Of a stretch of DNA of 64,000 nt, positions 52,254 to 60,373 are shown one piece after another. The notes under the pieces were generated by a model. It did not search any database, was not told where the DNA came from, and saw nothing but the letters and a program-made list of their open reading frames with translations. Position 1 is the first letter of the stretch, and each line of letters begins with the position of its first letter. This DNA is from Candidatus Scybalocola faecigallinarum (GTDB lineage Bacteria; Bacillota; Clostridia; Lachnospirales; Lachnospiraceae): positions 62,001 through 126,000 of the forward strand of contig DVIT01000022.1 of the NCBI GenBank assembly GCA_018711005.1, given 5' to 3'. The position numbers were made by a program, and so were the translations under genes.

Positions 52254-53228
52254 TTAAATCTCAAACTGGTCAAGAACCTGTCTCAGCTTTTGTGCCGACG
52301 CTGTCAGCCGCATCATCTCGTCCTCATCCAGTGGCGTATCAATCATCTGCTTGACACCGTCCCTGCCTACCACCGACGGCAGTCCCAGACACACATTGGA
52401 AATGCCGTAATGGCCTTCCACAAGGCTGGATACGGTCAGGATCGTATTTTCATCCCGGATCAGCGCCTGTGCAATACGCTTCACAACCCGGGCAATGGCG
52501 TAAAAGGTGGCTCCCTTCCGTTCGATAATGGCATAAGCACTGTTTTTTACATCCTCATAGATCTTATGAAGACTTTCCTTATCTGTGCCTTTGCCCCAGA
52601 TCCGGCAAAATTCGTCCAAATCCACACCGGATATATTGGCGCTGGAATAAACGGCAACCTCGCTGTCCCCATGCTCCCCAATGATCAGAGCGTGAACGTT
52701 GCGGCTGTCCACACCAAGATACTCACCAAGAAGATATTTAAATCGCCCTGTATCCAAAACGGTTCCGCTCCCAATGACCCGGGACGGTTCAAAGCCGGAC
52801 AGCTTCAGCGCCACATAGGTTAAAATATCCACAGGATTGGACACAATAAGAAGGATACAGTCCGGATTATAGCGGACGATCTCCGGGATAATGCTTTTAA
52901 AGATCTTTACGTTTTTTTCTGCCAGATCAATACGGGTCTCCCCTGGCATCTGATTGGCTCCGGCAGTAATAATCACTAAATACGCATCCGCCAGATCCTT
53001 ATAATCTCCGGCATAAATATTCACCGGTGTTACAAAAGGCGCGCCGTGGCCAATATCCATGGCCTCGCCTTCAGCTTTTTTGTGGTTAATATCGATCAGC
53101 ACCATTTCATTAAAAAGGCCGCTGCCTAAAAGCGTATCCGCAGTCGTAGCGCCCACCGCGCCGCAGCCGATGATCCCGCATTTTTGTATATTGAGATTTT
53201 TATTTTTTCCATATAATAAATTTCCCAT
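52254..53228 (-). CDS. ldh: L-lactate dehydrogenase
   Basis: A 324-residue NAD-dependent enzyme reducing pyruvate to L-lactate during fermentation. The Rossmann loop is IIGCGAVGATTADTLL, the specificity loop is AGANQMPGETRIDL, with Gln at the position that selects lactate over malate and the catalytic Arg nearby, and the catalytic His is in LIIGEHGDSEVA. An N-terminal extension of about 15 residues precedes the first strand. GGAGGAAG lies upstream of the ATG. The stop codon lies 14 bp from the DnaA-box cluster. Confidence 0.96.
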   Translation of the reverse strand: MGNLLYGKNKNLNIQKCGIIGCGAVGATTADTLLGSGLFNEMVLIDINHKKAEGEAMDIGHGAPFVTPVNIYAGDYKDLADAYLVIITAGANQMPGETRIDLAEKNVKIFKSIIPEIVRYNPDCILLIVSNPVDILTYVALKLSGFEPSRVIGSGTVLDTGRFKYLLGEYLGVDSRNVHALIIGEHGDSEVAVYSSANISGVDLDEFCRIWGKGTDKESLHKIYEDVKNSAYAIIERKGATFYAIARVVKRIAQALIRDENTILTVSSLVEGHYGISNVCLGLPSVVGRDGVKQMIDTPLDEDEMMRLTASAQKLRQVLDQFEI

Positions 53229-53389
53229 AATCTTCCTCCTGATCTTTTTATACTCTGCCGCCAGTGCTTTCCTGCAAAAATACAGGCAGCCGGTGTCCGG
53301 CAGTTAAGCAGCTAAAGTCAGTATAATACAGTAACGTTAAAAATATGTATCCAAACACGAAAAATGGCATAAGCTGATAAAAATAAAAT

Positions 53390-53411
53390 GATCCGGCGCT
53401 ATTGCCGGATC
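53390..53411. other. Hairpin upstream of the glycosyltransferase gene
   Basis: GATCCGGC (53390-53397) and GCCGGATC (53404-53411) form a perfect 8 bp stem with a 6-base loop, with a T-rich tail on the minus strand. It lies just upstream of the ribosome site at about 53426, so it may affect initiation. Confidence 0.6.
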
Positions 53412-53433
53412 GCCAAAAAAGAAAGCAGGGATT

Positions 53434-54510
53434 ATGCTGATCACCCTCAGTCTTTGTATGATCGTAAAAAATGAGGAAAAGCATCTGGGACGCGTCCTTG
53501 CCAGCGCCGCACCGGCTGCCGATGAGATCATTATTGCAGATACCGGATCATCGGACCGCACCAAAGACATTGCCAGAGCCTGGGGCGCACGGGTTTTTGA
53601 TGTTCCCTGGAATGATTCCTTTTCCGATGCCAGAAACTTTTCCTTTTCCAAAGCCTCCATGGACTACTGTATGTGGCTGGATGCCGATGATTTCCTGCCG
53701 CCGGATTCCTGCCGGGCGCTTATGGACCTGAAAGAGACAATGCCGCCCCAGACTCACATAGTTATGCTTCCCTACGCCTGCGGGATGGAGGAAAATGGTA
53801 CGCCCTCCCTGATCTATTACCGGGAGCGGATCATTAAAAACCATGCTGGCTTTATCTGGTGCGGCCCGGTCCATGAGTGCATTGCTCCCCGGGGAAATAT
53901 TATTTACGGCTCTGCCGTTATTGAACACCATCCCCAGGCCGGCCGGGATCACACCATGCGCAATCTGGGCATTTACGAAAAAGCCATAAAAAACGGCGCA
54001 GACCTGGGCCCCCGGGATCATTTCTATTATGCCCGGGAACTTATGGCTGCCGGACGTTTTGAAGCAGCCATTCCCCGGTTCATCCAGGTGATCTATACCC
54101 CTCAGGCCTGGAAGGAAAACCGCATCGAAGCCTGCAAAAACCTGGCAGAATGCTTTCTGGCACAGCAGCAGACCGGGGAGGCCCTGGAGGCGCTTTTTAA
54201 AAGCTTTGCCTTTGACACGCCCCGGGCAGAGATCTTATGCCTCCTGGGAGACATTTTCCGGGAAATGGAAGACTATCCCCAGGCCATTTACTGGTACCGG
54301 CGCGCCCTGGAATGTAAGGAAGATCCCAAAAGCGGCGCATTTATCCAAAAAGACTGCTATGGATACTATCCCTGCGTCTGTCTCTGTCTTTGCTGCCACG
54401 CTTGCAATGATCTGGAAAATGCCTGGCGCTATCATAAAAAATCCGGTCAATGGCATACGGATACCCCTGAATATCTCCATAACGAAGCTTATTTTCAGAC
54501 ACTGCCCTAA
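53434..54510 (+). CDS. Family 2 glycosyltransferase with C-terminal TPR region
   Basis: A 358-residue protein. The N-terminal GT-A fold starts LSLCMIVKNEEKHLGRVL, with IIIADTGSSDRTKDIA and the metal-binding MWLDADDFLPP. From about residue 185 on, TPR-like repeats follow (ALFKSFAFDTPRAEILCLLG, MEDYPQAIYWYRRALECKE). An unusual cysteine-rich stretch YYPCVCLCLCCHACND lies near residue 305. Such GT2-TPR proteins add sugars to cell-surface or protein acceptors; the acceptor is unknown. The ribosome site (AGCAGGG) is weak. Confidence 0.88.
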   Translation: MLITLSLCMIVKNEEKHLGRVLASAAPAADEIIIADTGSSDRTKDIARAWGARVFDVPWNDSFSDARNFSFSKASMDYCMWLDADDFLPPDSCRALMDLKETMPPQTHIVMLPYACGMEENGTPSLIYYRERIIKNHAGFIWCGPVHECIAPRGNIIYGSAVIEHHPQAGRDHTMRNLGIYEKAIKNGADLGPRDHFYYARELMAAGRFEAAIPRFIQVIYTPQAWKENRIEACKNLAECFLAQQQTGEALEALFKSFAFDTPRAEILCLLGDIFREMEDYPQAIYWYRRALECKEDPKSGAFIQKDCYGYYPCVCLCLCCHACNDLENAWRYHKKSGQWHTDTPEYLHNEAYFQTLP

Positions 54511-54569
54511 GGAGCCGGAAGCAAAGCGGCCATATTCCTGCCATACAGCAAAATAGTTATACAAATATT

Positions 54570-54598
54570 AAATTTGTCTAAAATTTGTCTAAATTGTG
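54570..54598 (+). promoter_or_regulatory. 11 bp direct repeats upstream of the purine permease
   Basis: AAATTTGTCTAA occurs at 54570-54581 and again at 54581-54592, with a third partial copy AAATTGTG at 54591-54598, a spacing of one helical turn. They lie just upstream of a weak promoter (TTGTTC near 54601, TAGGAT near 54624), in the position of an activator or repressor site. Confidence 0.5.
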
Positions 54599-54649
54599 AA
54601 TTGTTCTTATGGCTGGTTTGTGGTAGGATTATCTATGTTCGTAAAAGGC

Positions 54650-54675
54650 GGAAGATTATGGAAACATGATCTTCC
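54650..54675 (+). promoter_or_regulatory. GAAA-loop hairpin in the permease leader
   Basis: GGAAGATTATG and CATGATCTTCC form an 11 bp stem with one G-U pair, closed by a GAAA tetraloop, about 30 bases above the ribosome site. It does not match a purine riboswitch core by eye. Confidence 0.55.
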
Positions 54676-54707
54676 AGTTTACACCATCATAATACAGGAG
54701 GAAGAAA

Positions 54708-56063
54708 ATGGAAAAGTTTTTTAAACTGAAAGAAAACGGCACGACTGTAGGTACAGAAATCATGGCCGGTCTGACCACCTTTTTTGCCATGTCCTACATC
54801 ATTGTGGTAAACCCAGGTATCCTGTCCCAGTCCGGTATGGAATGGGGAGCAGTATTCCTGGCTACCATTATTGCCTCGATCATCGGCACCCTGATCATGG
54901 GTCTGGTGGCAAATGTGCCCTACGCTCAGGCGCCTGGCATGGGCCTGAATGCGTTTTTTGTGTATACCGTATGTGCCGGTCTTGGTTTTACATGGCAGCA
55001 GGCTCTGTCCATGGTATTTATCTGCGGTCTGTTAAATATCATTTTAACAGTAAGCAAGCTGCGTAAATACATTATCAAGTCCATCCCTGTGGCTATGCAA
55101 AATGCCATTGGCGGCGGCATTGGTATTTTTGTTGCTTATATTGGTCTGCTTAATGTAGGCATCATTAATTTTGACGGCGGAGTTCCGGCCCTGTCCACCT
55201 TAAATCAGCCTCAGTTCTGGGTATTCCTTATTGGTCTTGTACTCAGTGCTGTGCTTCTTGTAAAAAAGGTGAAAGGCGCTATCCTGATCTCCATTATCGT
55301 AACAACACTTATCGGTATCCCGTTTAATGTTACTGTACCTTCCGATACGGTCAGCTTTACTGAAGCCTGTCAGGCACTGCCTACAACCTTCCTTGCCATC
55401 TTCAAAGAAGGCGGCATTACAAGCCTGTTCAGCGATGTATCAAAGCTTCCTTTAGTACTGATCACTATTTTCTCCTTCAGTATTTCGGATACATTTGATA
55501 CCATCGGTACATTTATCGGTACAGGACGCCGCAGCGGCATTTTCAGTGAAGAAGATGAAAAACTCATGGAAAGCGGTTCCGGTTTTAAATCCAGACTGGA
55601 CAAGGCTCTGTTTGCAGATGCTACAGCAACATCCATCGGTTCTTTGTTTGGAACATCCAACACAACAACCTTCGTAGAAAGCGCTTCCGGTATCGGTGTG
55701 GGCGGACGTACAGGTCTGACTTCCATTGTCGTTGCCATCTGCTTTGCCCTGTCTGCCTTCCTGGCAACCTTTGTCAGCGCTGTTCCTTTTGCTGCAACAG
55801 CTCCGGCACTGGTTATGGTGGGCGTTATGATGACCTCCTCATTTAAGGAGATCGACTGGAGCGATCTGGATGAAGCCATCCCGGCATTTTTCGCAGGTAT
55901 TTTTATGGCCCTGTGCTATAGTATTTCCTATGGTATTGCTGCCGGCTTTATCTTCTACTGCATCGTTAAGATCTGTAAAGGCAAAGCCAAAGAAATACAT
56001 CCCATCCTTTGGGTATGCACCGGCCTGTTCATACTGAATTTCGTGCTTCTGGCACTGCTGTAA
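54708..56063 (+). CDS. NCS2-family purine permease (AzgA/PbuG-like)
   Basis: A 451-residue transporter with about 12-14 membrane segments. Family features include the N-terminal GLTTFFAMSYIIVVNPGILS, NVPYAQAPGMGLNAFFVYTV, MQNAIGGGIGIFVAYIGL, FSISDTFDTIGTFIGTG and GTSNTTTFVESASGIGVGGR. The AzgA-like branch moves hypoxanthine, guanine or adenine with protons; the exact base is not certain. CAGGAGGAAG precedes the ATG. It has its own regulated-looking leader and a strong terminator. Confidence 0.93.
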   Translation: MEKFFKLKENGTTVGTEIMAGLTTFFAMSYIIVVNPGILSQSGMEWGAVFLATIIASIIGTLIMGLVANVPYAQAPGMGLNAFFVYTVCAGLGFTWQQALSMVFICGLLNIILTVSKLRKYIIKSIPVAMQNAIGGGIGIFVAYIGLLNVGIINFDGGVPALSTLNQPQFWVFLIGLVLSAVLLVKKVKGAILISIIVTTLIGIPFNVTVPSDTVSFTEACQALPTTFLAIFKEGGITSLFSDVSKLPLVLITIFSFSISDTFDTIGTFIGTGRRSGIFSEEDEKLMESGSGFKSRLDKALFADATATSIGSLFGTSNTTTFVESASGIGVGGRTGLTSIVVAICFALSAFLATFVSAVPFAATAPALVMVGVMMTSSFKEIDWSDLDEAIPAFFAGIFMALCYSISYGIAAGFIFYCIVKICKGKAKEIHPILWVCTGLFILNFVLLALL

Positions 56064-56158
56064 TCGCCCCCGGAAATCCTGTCCGGGAATGTCACCGCCG
56101 ATACTTCATATCATTAAAACGGCGGGAGAACACCGGTTAATAAGCTGTGAAATTTAAC

Positions 56159-56226
56159 AAAGAGACAATCCTTAACCGTTCATCCGGGCTTTTCAAGGCC
56201 TTAAAGAATTAAAGGATTGTCTCTTT
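56159..56226 (+). terminator. Terminator of the purine permease gene
   Basis: AAAGAGACAATCCTT (56159-56173) pairs perfectly with AAGGATTGTCTCTTT (56212-56226), with T-rich sequence after it and a smaller hairpin in the loop. Confidence 0.88.
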
Positions 56227-56326
56227 ATTTATTTTCCCGGCAATCCCCCTGCTTTGCCAGAATCACAGGCGCACACACGCCCGCGTCCTCATATATTTAT
56301 ATAGAGAATAAAATGAGGTTATTATT

Positions 56327-56956
56327 ATGTACTTCTACCATTCCCCGGATGATTCCATCCGATCTCATACAGTGATCCATTCCCCCGGATGTGCCCCGGC
56401 GCCATCCTGCCCGCCCCGCCGCGGAAAGCCCGGCCCAACCGGGCCTACCGGACCTACAGGACCTACAGGGCCCACCGGGCCATCGGGCGTCACCGGAGCT
56501 ACCGGGGCCACTGGCAGTCAAGCAGCTGCAGATCTGCTGTCCGCTTATGCGTCGCCGTCCCAGGCCGGAACAAGCGGGAGTAATCTGATTTTTGACCGAA
56601 ACAGTCTGAGCCTTGGCAATTCTGTGACGCATCCGGTCAACAGCAGCACATTTACCATAACATCCCCCGGCGTTTATCAGGTGTCATTCCATGGTTCCGT
56701 ATCTCCTGCCGGAGATACGATCTTCCCACTGGCGATGATCATAAGTCTGCTCCAAAACGGGTCTGTAGTACCGGGCGCTACAGCCCAGTGCAGTTTGACA
56801 TCAGCAAATGATGTGGAAAATATGGCATTTTCCCAGATCATTAATGTTACTCAGGCGCCAGCCGCCTTAACTGTACGGGGGACCGGAGGAAATTTCTTTT
56901 ATTCAAACAATACGCTGAGCATTAATAAGCTGGGACCTGTATCCTCCACAACTTAA
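56327..56956 (+). CDS. Collagen-like surface protein (BclA-like)
   Basis: A 209-residue protein. Residues 1-31 hold a polar segment with several Cys and Pro, residues about 32-65 are eleven Gly-X-Y triplets (mostly GPT, then GVT, GAT), and residues 70-205 resemble the TNF-like trimerising C-terminal domain of exosporium BclA proteins (ITSPGVYQVSFHGSVSPAGD). No standard signal peptide is present, as in BclA. This suggests a spore-surface or cell-surface filament protein. TGAGGTT precedes the ATG. CATATATT near 56292 looks a little like a sporulation sigma -10 box. Confidence 0.82.
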   Translation: MYFYHSPDDSIRSHTVIHSPGCAPAPSCPPRRGKPGPTGPTGPTGPTGPTGPSGVTGATGATGSQAAADLLSAYASPSQAGTSGSNLIFDRNSLSLGNSVTHPVNSSTFTITSPGVYQVSFHGSVSPAGDTIFPLAMIISLLQNGSVVPGATAQCSLTSANDVENMAFSQIINVTQAPAALTVRGTGGNFFYSNNTLSINKLGPVSSTT

Positions 56957-56967
56957 ACATTCCTTTT

Positions 56968-57008
56968 CTGCTCTCCGGAAATCCATGTTCCCACAAGCCG
57001 GAGAGCAG
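56968..57008. terminator. Terminator-like hairpin between convergent genes
   Basis: CTGCTCTCCGG (56968-56978) and CCGGAGAGCAG (56998-57008) form a perfect 11 bp stem between the collagen-like gene and the LysR gene. T-runs are short. Confidence 0.7.
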
Positions 57009-57053
57009 AACTTCTGACCCTGGTATCAGGTTATCCATAACTTAACAGAATGA

Positions 57054-57803
57054 TCATAGCAAAGGACGCATATCCCGGAACTGGTCAATGAATGTCCTGG
57101 CAGTAATGCTTGGAGGGTTATTATAAACCGTAAGAATACAATTATACCTCATTGGAATCGGCTCAGCCAAAGAAATCGGCTGCAAAATTCCCTCATCAAT
57201 CGCCGGTTTTGCCACCTTTTCCGGGAGGAAACCAATCCCCAGGCTTTCCTTCACAGCCTTTGCGATTTGATCCACAGAAGACAGTTCTATATCCGGCCTG
57301 AAAATAAGACTATGCTTTTCATCCTCCACACCAACCGGGGAGCTAAGCACAGCAAAATCGATAGTCCCGGAATCAAGCACCTCCATGACATTCTTTATGG
57401 TAATATTTTCAATCTTTATCCGCACATCCGGATATTTTTGCTTAAATGTCTTTACATGGGGCAGAAGCCAGCTGGTAAACGTTAGTTCATTGGCTCCGAT
57501 ACGCATTATCCCGGCTTTCATCTGCCGCAGATCATCAAGATCAGCTTCTGCTGAGAAGATCAGTTCGCAAGCCGGCTGAATTTTTCGAAACAGCAGGCTG
57601 CCCTCCCGGGTTAATTCTACCCCCTTTTTCGACCGTACAAAAAGACTGCAGCCCAGCTGCTTTTCCAGGCTTCGGATAGATTTTGTCACGCTGGGCTGCG
57701 TTACAGATAACAAACGGGCAGCTCCTGTAATATTCCCGGTTTTCGCAACAAAATAAAATATTTTATAATATTCAAAAAATACAGACACGCCCACACCATC
57801 CAT
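57054..57803 (-). CDS. LysR-family regulator, internally shortened
   Basis: A 249-residue LysR-type protein. The helix-turn-helix is intact (IFYFVAKTGNITGAARLLSV, QPSVTKSIRSLEKQLG), followed by the first half of the effector domain. Between FAVLSSPVGVEDEKHSL and IFRPDIELSSVDQIAKAV the usual 50 or so residues of the second effector subdomain are missing, although the rest (KESLGIGFLPEKVAKPA) is in frame. Most homologues have about 300 residues. Ligand response may therefore be lost. The start is uncertain: the ATG at 57803 lacks a clear ribosome site. It is divergent from the YczE gene, which it may regulate. Confidence 0.75.
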   Translation of the reverse strand: MDGVGVSVFFEYYKIFYFVAKTGNITGAARLLSVTQPSVTKSIRSLEKQLGCSLFVRSKKGVELTREGSLLFRKIQPACELIFSAEADLDDLRQMKAGIMRIGANELTFTSWLLPHVKTFKQKYPDVRIKIENITIKNVMEVLDSGTIDFAVLSSPVGVEDEKHSLIFRPDIELSSVDQIAKAVKESLGIGFLPEKVAKPAIDEGILQPISLAEPIPMRYNCILTVYNNPPSITARTFIDQFRDMRPLL

Positions 57804-57916
57804 TCTTAAAAGTTATGTTTTAATAGAAACTATTCATTTTACATATCTATCTTTTTTCATTATAGTAAATGCCGGATCAAACAGCAACCATTTCACAAAA
57901 CATTTGGAGGCAGATT

Positions 57917-58573
57917 ATGAATAAAAAAGAACTTTTAATTCGATATGCAGTATTTATTTTAGGACTTTTTATTAATTCTCTGGGTGTGGCTCTGATCACT
58001 AAAGCGGATCTTGGAACATCCCCGATTTCCAGTATTCCTTTTACCTTAAGTCTCACATTTACCCCAACCCTGGGACAGTTTACGATTATTTTCAGTCTGC
58101 TTTTAATCCTTATTCAGATTATCCTTGAACGAAAAAGCTATCAGCCGGTACAACTGCTGCAGATTCCGGTTTCCGTGGCCTTTGGATACTTCATCGATTT
58201 TTCTGCAGAATATATCTTTTTCTGGGTTCAGCCAGAGTCGTATATTCAAGCTGTTATTTATCTGCTTCTGGGCTGTCTTATTTTAGGCTTTGGAGTTTAT
58301 ATCGAAGTCTTTGCCAATGTTGTCATGCTGCCCGGAGAGGGTACCGTAAAATCTATATCAAAAATCCTTGGTACAAGCTTTGGCACCACAAAGGTTGCCA
58401 TGGATATTTCCATGTCCGTCATCGCTCTGCTGATTTCGCTGATTTTAAGCCACCAGATTCAGGGGGTGCGGGAAGGCACGATCATTGCAGCCGTGCTTGT
58501 CGGCTTTATTTCCAGAATTTTCGGCCGGCTGTGCAGACCCGTAGCGTGCAGAATCCTGGCGCAGGCCAGATAA
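57917..58573 (+). CDS. YczE/YyaS/YitT-like membrane protein
   Basis: A 218-residue protein with five or six membrane helices. The N-terminal FILGLFINSLGVALITKADLG and GTSPISSIPFTLSLTFTPT, and the central FANVVMLPGEGTVKSISKI, are typical of the YczE family. The function of this family is not established. The ATG at 57917 has GGAGG six bases upstream; the frame is open 48 bases further without a site. It is followed 24 bp later by a small membrane-protein gene. Confidence 0.88.
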   Translation: MNKKELLIRYAVFILGLFINSLGVALITKADLGTSPISSIPFTLSLTFTPTLGQFTIIFSLLLILIQIILERKSYQPVQLLQIPVSVAFGYFIDFSAEYIFFWVQPESYIQAVIYLLLGCLILGFGVYIEVFANVVMLPGEGTVKSISKILGTSFGTTKVAMDISMSVIALLISLILSHQIQGVREGTIIAAVLVGFISRIFGRLCRPVACRILAQAR

Positions 58574-58597
58574 AATATGAATTAAGAGGTGTTTACC

Positions 58598-58897
58598 ATG
58601 AAACTTGAAATCCCACAAAACAACTGTCCGGATCCCACGCCAATGACACATTCAAAGAAACCCGAGGAAGATGGCCACATGCTGGGCTCTGGTATTATTT
58701 TAGTTGTCCTGGCATGTATGACAGCCGCATTTCCTACCATCCTTGCCCTAAATGGCGTCCTGGATACTCATCAGGTCAATGTTATCTTTGGCATGACTGT
58801 ATGGTACCTGTTTTCTTTATGTGCATATACTGCCGGAATCCTGTTTATCCGAAGCGGCATTGCTGCTTCCGGTGCATTTAAAAGCCTTGCCTCCTGA
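58598..58897 (+). CDS. Small two-helix membrane protein
   Basis: A 99-residue protein I do not recognise. The N-terminal 30 residues are polar and proline-rich (IPQNNCPDPTPMTHSKKPEE), followed by two predicted membrane helices (residues about 34-55 and 65-88). GAGGTG precedes the ATG at 58598. It lies 24 bp after the YczE gene, so both are probably one transcript; a subunit or regulator role is only a guess. Confidence 0.7.
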   Translation: MKLEIPQNNCPDPTPMTHSKKPEEDGHMLGSGIILVVLACMTAAFPTILALNGVLDTHQVNVIFGMTVWYLFSLCAYTAGILFIRSGIAASGAFKSLAS

Positions 58898-58901
58898 GGC
58901 G

Positions 58902-58951
58902 CAAATGGGCATGAGACACGGATTGCTCCGTACTTCGTACTCACGCAATCC
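58902..58951. repeat. Dispersed hairpin repeat, copy B
   Basis: CAAATGGGCATGAGACAC is followed by a two-part hairpin: outer stem GGATTGC (58920-58926) with GCAATCC (58945-58951), inner stem GTAC-TTC-GTAC (58930-58940). It is the best-formed copy and lies between convergent genes. Confidence 0.75.
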
Positions 58952-58970
58952 TAAAAACACTATGAATTTT

Positions 58971-59771
58971 TTATATTTCAAAACATTCTCCGTCCCGGGG
59001 CACATAAAGATTTCCCGAATAAAATTTACGCCCTTCCTGACAGTACAGCGCTTTTCGCTGATCCCCGTGAGTTTCCTCCGTATGATACAAAATCAGGTTT
59101 GGGATCTGCATTGTTTCCGCCAGCTGGCAGGCATCCTTTACTGTGCTGTGATGCTTCTCATACGGCTTAAACTTATCAGCTTCTCCATAAAGGCAGAACG
59201 CCTCGTGCATAAGCCAGTCACAGCCCCGGATATATTTCCCTTCTTCTTCCCGGTATGGCTCATCGCCGCAGCAGCCCAGCCGGACCCCCTCCGGCGTGGT
59301 AAAGGAAAATCCAAATTGCCGTGCCTTTGTGGAATGAATATCAAAAAATACTGCCTGGCCGCCAATAATCTCCGCCCGGTCTCCATCCTCCAGCGATATA
59401 AAACGGATCCTTCCGCCCAGATGCCGGGTCACCTTTTCCTGGATCGTCAGCCCGGCCATTTGGGTAATGGCAGAAACAAGGCCGCTGTGACAGTAAATAC
59501 GCAGTTCCCCTTCATACTTTCCCTGGTTCATCTGCTGGCCGATCATACGGATCAGCCAAAGCACACCGATCACATGATCTAAATGGGCATGGGTCACAAA
59601 AATATCATGGATCTGCCCCAAAGGGATCCCATGTTTTTTTAACAGGCCTAAAATCTGATTCCCGCCCCCGGCATCCACAAGAAAGTGCCGGTCATCCTGA
59701 GACAGCACAAAACATGTATTATAATAATCTGTTACGGTTGCATTTCCGGTTCCAAGTATTGTTAATTTCAT
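58971..59771 (-). CDS. MBL-fold metallohydrolase (RNase Z-like)
   Basis: A 266-residue protein of the metallo-beta-lactamase fold. It starts LTILGTGNATVTDYYNTCF, with the zinc motif FVTHAHLDHVIGVLWL near residue 62, further ligands at DWLMHEAFCLY and EKHHSTVKDA, and the C-terminal LILYHTEETHGD. The overall form is that of RNase Z-like or phosphodiesterase-type hydrolases, but the tRNA-binding exosite is absent, so the substrate is unknown. GGAAGGA precedes the ATG. It is transcribed alone. Confidence 0.88.
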   Translation of the reverse strand: MKLTILGTGNATVTDYYNTCFVLSQDDRHFLVDAGGGNQILGLLKKHGIPLGQIHDIFVTHAHLDHVIGVLWLIRMIGQQMNQGKYEGELRIYCHSGLVSAITQMAGLTIQEKVTRHLGGRIRFISLEDGDRAEIIGGQAVFFDIHSTKARQFGFSFTTPEGVRLGCCGDEPYREEEGKYIRGCDWLMHEAFCLYGEADKFKPYEKHHSTVKDACQLAETMQIPNLILYHTEETHGDQRKALYCQEGRKFYSGNLYVPRDGECFEI

Positions 59772-60190
59772 CCTACGTCCTTCCTTTCTACAGATATTTT
59801 AACCCATAGGGTCGTTGGCGTCAATATGGCTGATTTACTGCTGCGAATCGTTATGTTTTTAGTTACGGAAATACAGCTTTACAAATGCAATTTTTTATGC
59901 CAGATCCGGATGAGTTACATGTACCTTCACTACCATACATTTTTCATTGAAATAAGCCTGGCTTACCTTTCCTCTGACAGTAAGACTTGGCCGTCTTTTC
60001 TGAACATCCCCAAACAAGCGGAACTTTCCCTTTGTCTAACTTCATTTTTATCATCTCTTTTATTTTCATTTGTGAATATTTGTGTTAAATTAATATACAG
60101 AAGTGAAACCATGATAATATAATATACTTACCCAGGGGGCCGAGGGGGCGATGTGCCAGTTGCCGGACACTATGAAAGGAGCTGGTGCAT
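59772..60190. other. Intergenic region upstream of the toxin gene
   Basis: A 419-base AT-rich gap. A plus-strand frame at 59826-60122 lacks a ribosome site and looks random. A possible 40-codon minus-strand ORF is listed separately. TATAAT at 60118-60123 is a candidate -10 for the toxin transcript; no strong -35 is visible. Confidence 0.6.
59895..60017 (-). CDS. Possible 40-residue ORF or gene remnant
   Basis: From a TTG at 60017, with AAGGGA nine bases upstream, a frame of 40 residues reads LFGDVQKRRPSLTVRGKV and ends KVHVTHPDLA. The composition looks more protein-like than the other frames here, but it has no ATG and no recognised family. It may be a fragment of a decayed gene. Confidence 0.25.
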   Translation of the reverse strand: MFGDVQKRRPSLTVRGKVSQAYFNEKCMVVKVHVTHPDLA

Positions 60191-60280
60191 ATGGTTACAT
60201 ACAGTGATTTATTTACTTTTGTAATGATGCTTTGCGCGGTCGTTACCCTTGTTGTTACTCTCACACAACGCAAAAAGTAG
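60191..60280 (+). CDS. Holin-like type I toxin (Hol_Tox family)
   Basis: A 29-residue membrane peptide, too short for ordinary ORF calling: MVTYSDLFTFVMMLCAVVTL, then VVTLTQRKK. The short polar N-terminus, single hydrophobic helix and Gln-Arg-Lys-Lys tail are those of the putative holin-like toxins of Firmicutes, related to TxpA/BsrG-type peptides. AAAGGAG lies nine bases before the ATG. The 3' end overlaps an antisense transcription unit with a consensus promoter, as in type I toxin-antitoxin modules. High expression should depolarise the membrane; that is family knowledge, not shown here. Confidence 0.8.
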   Translation: MVTYSDLFTFVMMLCAVVTLVVTLTQRKK

Positions 60281-60367
60281 CGCCCTCGTCCTGGTAAGAT
60301 AAGGCGCTACTTTTAGCAGTTACTCTTGCCGACAGCTGACCTTCACTCAGTTTTCGGCCCTTTTGTT
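60270..60367 (-). ncRNA. Antisense antitoxin RNA of the holin-like toxin
   Basis: Predicted from the promoter at 60374-60402 (start near 60367) to the terminator at 60273-60314, roughly 100 bases. It contains a conserved-looking hairpin, GCCGA/TCGGC outside and CTGA/TCAG inside (60328-60358), and overlaps the toxin 3' end, including its stop codon. Confidence 0.65.
60273..60314. terminator. Bidirectional terminator of toxin mRNA and antisense RNA
   Basis: AAAAGTAGCGCC (60273-60284) and GGCGCTACTTTT (60303-60314) are perfect 12-base inverted arms with an 18-base loop; the T-rich arm serves each direction. The left arm includes the toxin stop codon. Confidence 0.85.
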
Positions 60368-60373
60368 AAATAT

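Noticed and set aside
54620..54707. Purine riboswitch upstream of the NCS2 permease
   Set aside because: The conserved core bases of the purine aptamer are not present; only a simple hairpin is visible.
59826..60122. 98-codon plus-strand frame upstream of the toxin
   Set aside because: No ribosome site and composition unlike neighbouring genes.
60085..60273. 62-codon minus-strand frame opposite the toxin gene
   Set aside because: No ribosome site; the antisense unit here is better explained as an RNA ending at the shared terminator.
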